Assembly: GCA_963748485.1 (NCBI GenBank)
Contig: CAVVJF010000009.1
Coordinates: 1,116,001 to 1,180,000 of the forward strand
Origin: DASRWT01 sp963748485
GTDB lineage: Bacteria; Methylomirabilota; Methylomirabilia; Rokubacteriales; CSP1-6
Direction: 5' to 3'
DNA: 64,000 nucleotides
A program made the translations under genes and the position numbers. Numbering within the stretch: the stretch's first letter is position 1; each line of letters begins with the position of its first letter. Below, in pieces: positions 1-8,859 of this stretch. The notes below the pieces were generated by a model. That model saw only the letters and a program-made list of their open reading frames with translations, did no database searches and had not been told where the DNA came from.

Positions 1-10
1 GTGGGGACGA

Positions 11-54
11 CCGTCGGGCGGGATCACACCTCCCCATGAGGGCCCGCCCGACGG
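11..54. repeat. Perfect 12-bp inverted repeat with 20-nt loop
   Basis: The arms at 11-22 and 43-54 are exact reverse complements (ccgtcgggcggg / cccgcccgacgg). Neither side carries a T-tract, so it is not a canonical intrinsic terminator. The rest of positions 1-281 shows only a weak 6-bp stem near 161-180 and no convincing gene. Confidence 0.5.
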
Positions 55-281
55 GAAAAGTAGAGCAATTCGAACGCCATGCCACGCGCCATCCGCGGAG
101 CGCGAAGTGGCTGATTTTGCGACGCGCCAGGGATGGCGAGGCCGGCCGGCGCGCGTCGGGGTGCCCGACCGGCGGGGCACCGGACCTGCCGTGGCGGACC
201 CAGCGGCCTAAAACATCCAGTTAGTCCAGATGTTACATTCACTGCCCCGCCCGCAGTGCAGGCGAGGCCCGCAGGGCAGGT

Positions 282-1682
<1,401 letters not shown>

Positions 1683-1721
1683 GGGTCCTCCGTCAGTCGC
1701 CGCAACTATACAAGAATCTCC

Positions 1722-2513
1722 TCAGGGCCGGGCCGTGAATCTCCGCGACGGCTGGCCGATGTGAATGTGCGCGCCGGTGGACGAGCCGGGCACGGCGCCC
1801 CGGACGGCCACGAAGGGGATGTTCTGGCCCTGGAGGTAGCCCATGAGCGCCCGCCCCTCCGCGCTGTCCGGATGCAGCGCCACGTCCACCGCGTTGCGAT
1901 GGTCGAAGCCGATGCGATCGTGCGCCGGGCTCTGACCGAGCGCGCTCACGGGGAGCGCGCGGCCGAACCGGCCACCGAAGAATCGCTCCACGCGGGGAAG
2001 ATCGGCGGGCGAGAACGCCAGGGTGCCGTTGAAGCGGATGAAGACCCCGGTGGCCAGGTAGCCGCCGGCGGCCAGCGTCATCCGCGCCAGCTCGCTGTGG
2101 ACGGTCGCCTCGGCGATCATCTTGTCGGCGTCCTGAAGCCAGCGCTCGGCTTCCTTGACCTTCGCCTGCGCCTCGGCGAGCAGCTCTTCCCCGATCTCGA
2201 CCTCGCGGCGGGAGATGATCTCGCGCCGGTGGAGGTCGCGCCGCACGTCAACCAGCTCGGCAAGGTTCTCCACGTCCTTCTGGTACATGTCCCGCATGCG
2301 CTCGAGGGTAGCCCGGTACTCGCGCGTGGCCCGCGCGACCTCGTTGCCCAGGCGCTCGAGCCGGTCCCGCTCCGCATCGCGGATGCGCGGCCCCGGGGGG
2401 ACCGCGCCCGGCACCGGCGCGCGGGACTGCGCGGCGACGGGCGCGGCGTGGACGAGCAGGGCCGCGAGCAGGACGCGAGCGAGAAGACGCGGGGTCACGC
2501 CGTCGACGATCAC
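1722..2513 (-). CDS. Secreted coiled-coil protein with HxH metallopeptidase-like C-terminus
   Basis: The protein has a signal peptide (about residues 6-29, LARVLLAALLVHAAPVAAQ), then a long charged helical segment predicted to be coiled coil. Its C-terminal domain contains GFDHRNAVDVALH and, 40 residues on, STGAHIHIG. The H...D plus HxH pattern recalls zinc peptidoglycan peptidases of the LAS type (M15/M23). However, the first motif is H-x4-D, which matches neither family's usual spacing, so an active site is not proven. The GTG at 2513 was chosen because it gives a proper signal peptide; GTGs at 2585 and 2498 are alternatives. It precedes the sigma-54 regulator and is divergent from the lytic transglycosylase, which suggests an envelope-remodelling role. 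Confidence 0.7.
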   Translation of the reverse strand: MIVDGVTPRLLARVLLAALLVHAAPVAAQSRAPVPGAVPPGPRIRDAERDRLERLGNEVARATREYRATLERMRDMYQKDVENLAELVDVRRDLHRREIISRREVEIGEELLAEAQAKVKEAERWLQDADKMIAEATVHSELARMTLAAGGYLATGVFIRFNGTLAFSPADLPRVERFFGGRFGRALPVSALGQSPAHDRIGFDHRNAVDVALHPDSAEGRALMGYLQGQNIPFVAVRGAVPGSSTGAHIHIGQPSRRFTARP

Positions 2514-2596
2514 TCTTTGATTGTAGCGCGGGGCTTCCGACGTCGGCGGCGGCTGTCCGGTCAGCGGCGGAGCAGGCGGCGCCACCGCCAGTGCGT

Positions 2597-2627
2597 GTCA
2601 ATCGCACGATTTCCTTGAGTCAATCGC
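2597..2627. promoter_or_regulatory. Direct repeat GTCAATCGC x2, 22 bp apart (candidate activator site)
   Basis: Identical 9-mers start at 2597 and 2619, exactly two helical turns apart. They lie about 115-145 bp upstream of the sigma-54-type promoter at 2740-2755, the usual place for enhancer-like NtrC-family sites. The first copy also sits in an inverted repeat (GTGCG at 2591-2595, CGCAC at 2603-2607). Related GTCAACG words flank the histidine-kinase promoter region (5511-5518 and inverted at 5548-5555). Regulator identity is inferred. Confidence 0.4.
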
Positions 2628-2739
2628 TTGGCGGCGCTTTGGAATCAGGGGTGTCGGAGATCCTGATACTTGCCGAGCGCGTAACCTTTGCGCGGTGTCA
2701 TGTCACTGTTCCGCTTGCCCTCCGCGGCGGCCGTCTCCA

Positions 2740-2755
2740 TGGCATACCACTTGCC
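2740..2755 (+). promoter_or_regulatory. Sigma-54-type promoter upstream of lytic transglycosylase
   Basis: TGGCATACCACTTGCC has the invariant GG (2741-2742), a 10-bp gap and GC (2753-2754), and differs from consensus TGGCAC-N5-TTGC by one base. It lies 74 bp before the transglycosylase start codon. A sigma-54 activator is encoded in the same cluster. Confidence 0.65.
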
Positions 2756-2828
2756 CCTACAGGAAAGCGACCGTACGGTAGCATCGCACACCATGGACAC
2801 CATCCAACCCGGTGGAGGAGTCGAGACC

Positions 2829-3485
2829 ATGCAGCCAATCGTGTTGGCCCGTCGATTCGTCGAGAGCCGCGGAGCATGGCTTCAGGTGCTGGCAATCGTG
2901 TTGTTGATGGCCGCGATCCCGCTCTTCTACATGGGCGGCCTGACCCAAGGGCGGCTCGCGCAGGAGCGTGTCGACCAGGGGCGTGTGGAGATGGAGCAGA
3001 AGATCATCACGCTCATCGTCGAGCGGAATCCCCAGGCCACCATTCGGGAATTCGCAGGCTTTCCGCATACCCTGCTCGAGGTCAGCCAGGCCGCCAACAT
3101 CGATTTCCGTATCGTGCTGGCGATCGCCGACAAGGAGAGCGGCTTCAACCCCGGCGCCATCGGCAAGTCGGGGGAGATCGGCCTCATGCAGCTCATGCCG
3201 CCCACCGCCGAGCTGGTCGTGAAGCGGCTCGGTCTCGAGTACACGCCGCCCCAGCTGGCCAAGAACGGGACGTACGTCTCGCTGGGCTCGCTGGCCGACC
3301 CGAAGTTCAACGTGCGGGTGGGTATCGCCTATCTCCGCTGGCAGATCAACCGGTACGGCTTCAACGCGACCGCCCTCCGCGCCTACAACCGCAACCCCGA
3401 CAAGGCCACCGAGAACCGGCCGGCCGATCGCTACGCGGAAGAGGTGAGCTTCCGCTACCTCGCGTTCGCCCACGCGCTGCGCTGA
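2829..3485 (+). CDS. Membrane-anchored lytic transglycosylase (SLT domain)
   Basis: The enzyme cleaves the glycan strands of peptidoglycan. An N-terminal membrane anchor spans about residues 17-37 (LQVLAIVLLMAAIPLFYMGG), and a Slt70-type goose-lysozyme fold follows. The catalytic Glu103 is in DKESGFNP, followed by the family motifs SGEIGLMQLMP and AYLRWQINRYG, and ALRAYNRNP near the C-terminus. The ATG at 2829 is preceded by TGGAGGAG at 8 nt and gives 218 aa; an upstream in-frame ATG at 2688 would span the promoter and is rejected. A sigma-54-type promoter lies upstream. It converges on the lipoprotein and kinase genes and diverges from the peptidase-like gene, so the block as a whole handles envelope signals. 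Confidence 0.9.
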   Translation: MQPIVLARRFVESRGAWLQVLAIVLLMAAIPLFYMGGLTQGRLAQERVDQGRVEMEQKIITLIVERNPQATIREFAGFPHTLLEVSQAANIDFRIVLAIADKESGFNPGAIGKSGEIGLMQLMPPTAELVVKRLGLEYTPPQLAKNGTYVSLGSLADPKFNVRVGIAYLRWQINRYGFNATALRAYNRNPDKATENRPADRYAEEVSFRYLAFAHALR

Positions 3486-3500
3486 GGGAGCGCGGCCCGG

Positions 3501-4028
3501 TCAGCGGCGGTCGAGCTCGACCTCGATCCGCTTCAGGCGCTGGAGCTGACTGCGGAGGCGAGCGGCTTCCTCCTCGCGCAGGAAGAGCTCGTGGAGCGTG
3601 GCCCGCCAGAGGCGCGCGTCCGCTTCCCACCGGCTGCGCGGGTGCTCGGCGATCAGGCGGCCGAATGTCGCGTACGATCCCCGGTAGTCGCGGAGAGCGC
3701 CGGCGGGGTCGGCGTAGAGGAGCCCGAGACCGAAGAGGGCCCCCGCCCGCGCGGGGTCGTCGGGGTGGTCGCGGATCACTCGCTCGTAGAGCTCGCGCGC
3801 GGCCAGCGGCCTGCCGCCGCGGGCCAGCTCGAAACCGCGCTCCACGACGGCGGCGGCGTCCGCGGGGCGCTCGGCCAGGGGGCGCTCGCCCGCTGGCGTG
3901 CCGGCCGGCGCCGTCTCAGGACCACGGGTCGTCCAGGGCAACGCGAGCCAGCGCCAGGACACGCCCGCGCACCCACTCCCGACGCCGGCCACAAGGCCGA
4001 GCGCGAGCGCGATCCGCGCTGCCCTCAT
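3501..4028 (-). CDS. TPR-like outer-envelope lipoprotein
   Basis: This is a 175-aa lipoprotein. A lipoprotein signal peptide with lipobox GSGC (Cys at about residue 20) is followed by a proline-rich stretch, then a tetratricopeptide-like helical region (about residues 57-150; FELARGGRPLAARELYERVI, ALFGLGLLYADP). The C-terminus is charged and probably coiled coil. Its ATG overlaps the TGA of the histidine kinase gene (ATGA), so the two are translationally coupled. A small lipoprotein cotranscribed with an NtrC-type two-component system is the arrangement of qseG between glrK and glrR in E. coli. Whether this protein senses or relays to the kinase is inference. Confidence 0.8.
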   Translation of the reverse strand: MRAARIALALGLVAGVGSGCAGVSWRWLALPWTTRGPETAPAGTPAGERPLAERPADAAAVVERGFELARGGRPLAARELYERVIRDHPDDPARAGALFGLGLLYADPAGALRDYRGSYATFGRLIAEHPRSRWEADARLWRATLHELFLREEEAARLRSQLQRLKRIEVELDRR

Positions 4029-5479
4029 GCCGTGCTCCGTCCCCGGGGAAGCGTGACGACGAAGACGCTGCCCTTGCCGACCTCGGATTCCACCTCCACG
4101 CGGCCGCCGTGGGCCTCGACAAAGCCCTTGACCACCGCGAGCCCCAGCCCCGACCCGTTCCGACCGGCGTGGGCCTGACGGTAGGGATCGAAGATCCGCG
4201 GGAGCGCCTCGGCGGCGATCCCCTCGCCGGTATCGGTCACGCGCAGCTCGATCTCCGCGCCCCAGTCGCGCACCTGTACCCCCACCGAGCCGCCGCGCGG
4301 CGTGAACTTGATGGCGTTGCCCACGAGGTTCGTGATCACCCGCATAAGCCCCGGCTCGTCGCCGTGCACGGTGAAGTCGGCGCCGCTCGTCGTGCTGCCG
4401 AGGGCAACGCCCGCCTCCTCGGCCTGCGGCAGGAGCTCGTCCAGCCCCCGCGCGACGATCTTGGCGACGTCCACCGGGCGCCGCTCGAGCGGCATCAGGC
4501 GCGCTCGGAGCCGCGTGAACTCGAGGATCTGGTTCACGAGCCCCAGCGTCCGGTCGACGCTCTCGTCGATGATCCGGACGAGCTGCGCCTGGCGCGGCGG
4601 GAGTGGGCCGCCCGCCTTGCCCTGGATGAGGAGCTGCGCGGCCCCCCGCATGCCGGTGAGCGGGTTCCCCAGATCGTGCGAGATGTGCGAGAAGAAGTCC
4701 TCCTTGAGCGCGTCCACCTCTTTCAGACGCGCGGCCATGCGATTGAACGCGCGGCCCAGATCGCCGATCTCGTCGTTCCGATCCTCGGGAAGGGCCTCGC
4801 TGAACGCGCCATCGGCGAGATCGCGGGTGGCCCGGGACAGCCGCCGCAGGTCGCGCGTCATCCGGTAGGTGACGAGGCCGGTGGCGGCAAGAGCGACCAC
4901 CAGCCCGCCCAGAAACGCCGCGACCACCGCCGTCCACGTCCGCGCGGCGAGTCTGGCGGCGTCGGTCTGGGCGCGGCCGAGTGCGGCGTTGGACGCCGCG
5001 GTCAGCTTGATGACGCTCGCCTCCGCCTGCTCGGCGGCTTCACGGGCGGCCCGCTCGGAGATCTGCTGGGCTCGCTCCGTCTCGCCGCGCCCCATGTGCG
5101 CCCGCTCCTGCTCCACGTGGGCACGGTAGGCGGCAAAGGCGGCGACGGCCCTGCGATGCCAGGTGATCTCGTCGGGCGTGACGAGGCGGGTTCCCAGCCG
5201 GTCCAGGTCGCTCGCCGCGCGCGTGGCGCGCTCGTTCCAGAGGTCGGCATACGCGCGGTCGCGCAGGACGAGATACTTGGCCTCGAGCCGCACGAGGCGC
5301 CGGAAGGACTCGGGCAGGCCGCTCGCCGTCTCGATGGCGGGCACCGCCCGCATTGCGATATCCCGGTTGACCTCGGCAAGCCGGCTCACCGCCACGATGC
5401 TCCAGGCGGCCACCCCCCCGAGCAGGAAGATCGCGCAGGCCGACACCAGGAAGATCTTCGACGCCAGACGCATGGGCAT
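4025..5479 (-). CDS. HAMP sensor histidine kinase
   Basis: This is a membrane-bound sensor kinase of 484 aa. TM1 is at about residues 9-31 and TM2 at about 183-205, with a helical periplasmic region of some 150 residues between. HAMP follows (about 206-258), then HisKA with the H-box SHISHDLGNPL (His268; the usual ELRTPL is DLGNPL here). The HATPase_c domain has the N-box NLVGNAIKFTP, G1 DTGEGI and G2 GSGLGLAVVKGF. All catalytic boxes are present. The lipoprotein follows with an ATGA overlap, and the sigma-54 regulator at 282-1682 is the only response regulator of matching class nearby. The layout resembles GlrK-QseG-GlrR; the ligand is unknown. Confidence 0.92.
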   Translation of the reverse strand: MPMRLASKIFLVSACAIFLLGGVAAWSIVAVSRLAEVNRDIAMRAVPAIETASGLPESFRRLVRLEAKYLVLRDRAYADLWNERATRAASDLDRLGTRLVTPDEITWHRRAVAAFAAYRAHVEQERAHMGRGETERAQQISERAAREAAEQAEASVIKLTAASNAALGRAQTDAARLAARTWTAVVAAFLGGLVVALAATGLVTYRMTRDLRRLSRATRDLADGAFSEALPEDRNDEIGDLGRAFNRMAARLKEVDALKEDFFSHISHDLGNPLTGMRGAAQLLIQGKAGGPLPPRQAQLVRIIDESVDRTLGLVNQILEFTRLRARLMPLERRPVDVAKIVARGLDELLPQAEEAGVALGSTTSGADFTVHGDEPGLMRVITNLVGNAIKFTPRGGSVGVQVRDWGAEIELRVTDTGEGIAAEALPRIFDPYRQAHAGRNGSGLGLAVVKGFVEAHGGRVEVESEVGKGSVFVVTLPRGRSTA

Positions 5480-5562
5480 TCAGCGGAGCAAGAGGGAGGC
5501 CATCGGGGCGCGTCAACGAATCCTACAACTTGCCAATGTTCCCCGGCCGTTGACGACGCCGT

Positions 5563-5607
5563 AAAACGTCGAGGCGCCGCCACTCGTTGACGAGTGGGCG
5601 GCGCCTC
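5563..5607 (-). terminator. Intrinsic terminator of the 33-aa gene
   Basis: A strong G+C hairpin has arms 5571-5586 and 5591-5607 (one bulged base). On the minus strand it is followed by GACGTTTT, a short U-tract (complement of 5563-5566). It lies 45 bp downstream of the small membrane-protein gene. Confidence 0.7.
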
Positions 5608-5652
5608 TATGGAATCGGGCGGCGCCGGGTTACGGGCGAGGCCCGGGAAGGC

Positions 5653-5754
5653 TCAGCGAGCGAACGCGAGGTAGGCCGAGTGGGTCCAGAACACCACCGC
5701 GCCCAGCGCCATCACCGTCCAGCAGAGCTTGGCGAAATCGAACTTCTTGGCCAT
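5653..5754 (-). CDS. Small single-pass membrane protein (33 aa)
   Basis: The sequence begins MAKKFDFAKLCW and continues as one hydrophobic helix (about residues 10-30) ending in an Arg. The start codon is preceded by a perfect AAGGAGG Shine-Dalgarno at 6 nt, and an intrinsic terminator follows the stop, so it looks like a self-standing gene. I recognise no family. The basic N-terminus suggests N-in topology. It lies between the histidine-kinase promoter region and the nitrile hydratase operon, with no clear link to either. Confidence 0.65.
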   Translation of the reverse strand: MAKKFDFAKLCWTVMALGAVVFWTHSAYLAFAR

Positions 5755-5915
5755 GGCCGCCTCCTTGATCACTGCGTGTGAGTGCCGCATGCCCCTTGAG
5801 GAGAGCAAGGGAGGTGCCACGCCGACGCGCCGCACGCAAGCGCGTGATCTCCCGGCCGAAGAGCGGGCGAGGGGAAACGCTGCCCCGCGCGCGGCCGCCC
5901 TCAGCTTTGTTGCTC

Positions 5916-5937
5916 GGGCCCCGCGCGCGCGGGGCCC
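5916..5937. terminator. GC palindrome after nitrile hydratase operon
   Basis: A 22-bp perfect palindrome (GGGCCCCGCG CG CGCGGGGCCC) sits immediately beyond the stop of the accessory gene. There is no clear U-tract on either strand, so termination here would be Rho-assisted or weak. Confidence 0.4.
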
Positions 5938-6360
5938 TCAGAAGACCTCGTCGCGCTCGCCGAACTCGAACTGGAAGGTGGACTCGTCGAGCTCACCGGA
6001 GGACACGAGGCCCTTCGCGGCGAGAATCCGCTCGAAGGTGGTGAGCCATACCTCGTAATATTCGAACGGACCCGGCGCCCGCTCGGCTGCCGCGATCTGC
6101 GCGATCAGTGTCTGCCGGAACTCCTCCCACGTGAACGCCCCCTGCTCGGACAGCGCCACCGCCATACCGAAGGCGCGCCCCTGCCAGGGCTCGGCGAAGA
6201 CCAGCTCGCCGTTCTTCCGGGGCATCGCCGCCGTGCCGGTCATGTCGGCGATGACCCGCTCGATGAGGGGATCCGCGTCCTCGGGCTCGTCCGGCGCGAG
6301 GGCGCACGGGGCGCCGGCGGTTGACAGCCCGGCACCCCGACGCGGCCGGTAATCGTCCAC
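5938..6360 (-). CDS. Nitrile hydratase accessory (activator/metallochaperone) protein
   Basis: This is the P14K/NhlE-type helper needed to load and oxidise the metal centre of nitrile hydratase. Family hallmarks are GELVFAEPWQGRAFGMAVAL, FTWEEFRQTLIAQI and YYEVWLTTFERILAAKGL. The family segment starts near residue 45; the front 40 residues are acidic and proline-rich. A GTG at 6360 opens this frame, but reading further upstream in the same frame gives WQPRPDGQPV, which looks like genuine protein. The preceding ferredoxin-like ORF runs into it in another frame. The two may be one protein broken by a single-base shift near 6388-6392. Confidence 0.85.
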   Translation of the reverse strand: MDDYRPRRGAGLSTAGAPCALAPDEPEDADPLIERVIADMTGTAAMPRKNGELVFAEPWQGRAFGMAVALSEQGAFTWEEFRQTLIAQIAAAERAPGPFEYYEVWLTTFERILAAKGLVSSGELDESTFQFEFGERDEVF

Positions 6361-6784
6361 CGGCTGTCCATCCGGGCGAGGCTGCCAGGCGGACCCCGGA
6401 GAAGTGGTAGGGCGCCAGCGCGGCCGGCGGCGGCAGCACCGCGTCGGCGTCGAGCATCCGCTCGATATGCGCGTAGAGGGCGAGAACGATACCGTCCGCG
6501 TTCACGGAGTGAAACCACTGAGCCTGTCCGTCGAAGAGGAGCAGCACCACGTTGGCGAGCGCGCAGGGCCCGAGGCACCCGCCGATGGTGAGGTGTACGA
6601 CGTTGCGCAGACGCCGGCGCTCCCACTCCCCGTGGAAAAGGTCCGCGGGCACCGCGGCGAAGCCGTCCTCGGTGCGGCCGCAACAGCATCCGCTCGCGCA
6701 CACGAAGAGATGGCCGCGCGGACGCGCCACGTTGACGAGGCGGCCGTCGGGGCGGATGACAAGGTTACGCCGGCGCTCGTACAT
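5993..6784 (-). CDS. Thioredoxin-like [2Fe-2S] ferredoxin domain protein, frame probably broken
   Basis: Residues 1-130 form a (2Fe-2S) ferredoxin domain of the thioredoxin-like fold, with cysteines in CASGCCCGRTEDG and GGCLGPCALANV. After PYHFSGV (about residue 130) the frame continues open for another 130 residues with low-complexity Arg-rich sequence. That tail is merely the wrong frame over the accessory gene and should not be believed. The ATG at 6784 lies 11 bp after the alpha-subunit stop. The position in the operon suggests a redox or iron role in maturation of the cysteine-ligated metal centre; this is inference. Real coding probably ends or shifts near 6390. Confidence 0.7.
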   Translation of the reverse strand: MYERRRNLVIRPDGRLVNVARPRGHLFVCASGCCCGRTEDGFAAVPADLFHGEWERRRLRNVVHLTIGGCLGPCALANVVLLLFDGQAQWFHSVNADGIVLALYAHIERMLDADAVLPPPAALAPYHFSGVRLAASPGWTAGGRLPAASGCRAVNRRRPVRPRAGRARGRGSPHRAGHRRHDRHGGDAPEERRAGLRRALAGARLRYGGGAVRAGGVHVGGVPADTDRADRGSRAGAGSVRILRGMAHHLRADSRREGPRVLR

Positions 6785-6795
6785 CCGCCGCGCGC

Positions 6796-7392
6796 TCAGC
6801 CCCGCGGGGTCAGGTGGACGTCAGCCACGCCGATGAGGGCATCGCGCGTGATGAGCGGTGCCAGCTCCGCCTCGGTCATCTGCTCGGAGCCCGCCGGCCG
6901 CTGGGGCAGGACCATGTAGCGCAGCTCGGCGCTCGAGTCCCACACGCGGATCTCCCGCGACTCGGGGATCTCCAGACCGAACTCGGCGAGCACCTTGCGC
7001 GGCTCCACCACCGTGCGCGAGCGGTAGGCGGGCATCTTGTACCACGTCGGCGGCAGGCCCAGCACCGCCCACGGGTAGCACGAGCAGAGCGTGCAGACGA
7101 CCACGTTGTGCACGGCGGGCGTGTTCTCGACCACGCGCAGCATGTCGAAGTCGAGGCCGAGCTCCGCGAGGGCGCCGCGCGAGTCGGCGAGCAGGCGCTC
7201 CTTGTAGGCGGGGTTCACCCAGGCCCGCGCGACCGCGCGCACGCCGACCATCGGCCCGGTGTCCGTCGCGTAGCGCCGGATCACCCGGTCCACCGCGTCG
7301 GGCGGCAGCACGCCCTTCTCGAGGAGGAGGGATTCGAGTGCGCGCACGCGCGAGACGACGTACTTGTCGACGGTCGGATGATTCTTACCCAC
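6796..7392 (-). CDS. nthA: Nitrile hydratase alpha subunit (Co-type)
   Basis: The catalytic subunit hydrates nitriles to amides. The metal-claw motif VCTLCSCYPW is intact (Cys100, Cys103, Cys105; Ser104 supplies a backbone amide). Thr in the second position of the motif and Tyr after it mark the cobalt type rather than the iron type (which has VCSLCSC). N-terminal helices (VDKYVVSRVRALESLLLEKG) and the C-terminal domain RVWDSSAELRYMVLPQRP are typical, and 198 aa is the normal length. The GTG start at 7392 overlaps the beta-subunit stop by 8 nt and has GGGAG 6 nt upstream. The order beta-alpha-accessory is that of Rhodococcus rhodochrous J1. No cobalt transporter gene is nearby. Confidence 0.95.
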   Translation of the reverse strand: MGKNHPTVDKYVVSRVRALESLLLEKGVLPPDAVDRVIRRYATDTGPMVGVRAVARAWVNPAYKERLLADSRGALAELGLDFDMLRVVENTPAVHNVVVCTLCSCYPWAVLGLPPTWYKMPAYRSRTVVEPRKVLAEFGLEIPESREIRVWDSSAELRYMVLPQRPAGSEQMTEAELAPLITRDALIGVADVHLTPRG

Positions 7393-8074
7393 GGGACGCT
7401 CCCGGCTCGAGGTAAGGCTCCCAGAGGTCGATGTAGACGTGCTGGTTGGGCTCGGCGGATGGGCCCCACAGCTCGCGCGCGGCGAACCGCACGCTGTAGA
7501 GCGCCTGGGGCTGCTCCCCCTGCCCGTGGGCATTGCTATCGGGGAACACATGCGCGCCGTGCCGGCGGTGGATGACGCCCCGCTTGCCGCGGGCATAGCG
7601 CGGGAGCCGCGTGTGGCCCGTCGGATGGATGTTGCGCGTCACCACGGGGTCGCCGACGGCGAAGCGGGGGGGCTGGGTGGCGGGCCGCTCGGAGGGGGGC
7701 GCCAGCCAGGCAAGACCGGGGGCCGGCGTCGCCGGCATCGCCCGCACCGCGGCGGCGGCGGGGGCGTCGGGCCGCGCCGCGAAGAATTCCGTCCGTGCTT
7801 TGAGCTCCTCGCGCCCGATCACGCCCTTCTCCACGAGGACGCGGGCGACGCCGTCCAGCCAGTGCTCGTAGTAGCCGGAACGGAGGTAGTGGGCGGGATC
7901 CATCCGCTCGATGCCGTGGCGGAACTCGTCGAGGTTATAGAGGCCCACGCCGAGGCTCGCGCGGTTGATCGCGTACATCGCCGCTTCCCATGCCTCGTGA
8001 AAGGAGGGCTCGTTGGCCTCCCGGTCCACCGGGCCGAAGCCGTGCATCCCGCCGAGGTCGTGAACGCCGTCCAT
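7385..8074 (-). CDS. nthB: Nitrile hydratase beta subunit
   Basis: This structural subunit lines the active site of the alpha-beta nitrile hydratase. It opens with the canonical MDGVHDLGGMHGFGPV, continues with a helical N-terminal half (HYLRSGYYEHWLDGV), a variable Ala/Pro linker, and the C-terminal barrel (FAVGDPVVTRNIHPTGHTRL, LPRYARGKRGVIHRRHGAHV). The ATG at 8074 is preferred over one 24 nt upstream because GGAGGGG lies 4 nt before it and the protein then starts exactly as the family does. It is first in the operon beta-alpha-ferredoxin-accessory. Confidence 0.95.
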   Translation of the reverse strand: MDGVHDLGGMHGFGPVDREANEPSFHEAWEAAMYAINRASLGVGLYNLDEFRHGIERMDPAHYLRSGYYEHWLDGVARVLVEKGVIGREELKARTEFFAARPDAPAAAAVRAMPATPAPGLAWLAPPSERPATQPPRFAVGDPVVTRNIHPTGHTRLPRYARGKRGVIHRRHGAHVFPDSNAHGQGEQPQALYSVRFAARELWGPSAEPNQHVYIDLWEPYLEPGASRG

Positions 8075-8119
8075 TGCCCCTCCGTCGTCACGCATCATCG
8101 GCCGGGGCGCGGGCCATCG

Positions 8120-8854
8120 TCAAGCCCGGCCGCGGGAGATCAAGCGGCTCAGCGTCACTCGGAGACGCGGGCGGTGGGACGCGAGCGGGATCTGGAACGT
8201 CTCCCCCTGGCCGCGCTGGAGGCCGGGGGTGATCTCAGCGCCGGCGACCTCCGCGAAGGTCTCGGCGAGGCCCTTGGCGAGCTCCGGAAAGCCGAGCCGC
8301 TCGGCCATCTCGACCGCCGCCGGCAGATCCGCGCGCATGAACTCGCGGCGGCGCTCCACGTCCGCGGCGTAGAGGATGCCCAGGTCCAGGTGGTCCTCCA
8401 GCTCGTTGGCGAGCCGGACGAGCAGCACGTCCCGCTCCACCGGCGTCATCGTCTCGACCCGCGCAAGGATTTGGGGAATGGTGTGCCGCCGCCACGTCAG
8501 CCTCGTGTAGCGCGCGATCAGGTCCTCGACCTCCTCGCCCACCGCCTCGCGGACCGCGGCCCGCTTGGGGCCGGACATGCCGCGCCGGCCATTGCCGAAC
8601 TCGCCGTGCGTATAGACGGCATGGAGGAGCCCGGTCGCGACCACGGGCGTCCGCGCGCCCAGCGAGGCGAGCACGCTGGCCGTGCCGACGAGGTGGGCGA
8701 GAAATGGCTTCCCGGAGCCCCGATACATGCCGGGGAACAAGCGCAGGCCGAGCTCGTATGCCCCCGCCAGCGTCCGGACCTCCGCGGCGGCGTAATCCTC
8801 CGCGGCGAGCTGGCGGTAGAGCTGGAGGTTGGTCTGGGCGCAGGCGAACGACAT
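8120..8854 (-). CDS. HD-like domain protein (DUF6817-like)
   Basis: This is a 244-aa helical protein. The segment SGKPFLAHLVGTASVLASLG, followed by VATGLLHAVYTHGEFGNG, resembles the histidine-rich core of HD phosphohydrolase-like proteins related to the SpoT hydrolase fold (DUF6817 type). No substrate can be assigned. A mid-region has LVRLANELEDHLDLGILY, similar to the second HD-family helix pair. Its ATG is just past the stop of the glycosyltransferase gene, so the two are coupled, which may mean joint work on a surface sugar pathway; that is only positional. Confidence 0.6.
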   Translation of the reverse strand: MSFACAQTNLQLYRQLAAEDYAAAEVRTLAGAYELGLRLFPGMYRGSGKPFLAHLVGTASVLASLGARTPVVATGLLHAVYTHGEFGNGRRGMSGPKRAAVREAVGEEVEDLIARYTRLTWRRHTIPQILARVETMTPVERDVLLVRLANELEDHLDLGILYAADVERRREFMRADLPAAVEMAERLGFPELAKGLAETFAEVAGAEITPGLQRGQGETFQIPLASHRPRLRVTLSRLISRGRA

Positions 8855-8859
8855 CGGAG

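Noticed and set aside
24..242. Small open frames on both strands at the left edge
   Set aside because: There is no ribosome site, no recognisable protein and no consistent codon bias.
5511..5555. TTGGCAAG near the kinase promoter as a sigma-54 site
   Set aside because: GG is not followed by GC at 10 bp, so the invariant spacing fails.
2591..5590. A 999-codon open frame on the plus strand
   Set aside because: It runs antisense to the histidine kinase and lipoprotein genes and across the transglycosylase in the wrong frame; its Arg/Gly/Pro/His-rich sequence matches no domain. It is a product of high G+C.
5916..5937. GC palindrome as a strong intrinsic terminator
   Set aside because: There is no U-tract on either strand; kept only as a weak candidate.
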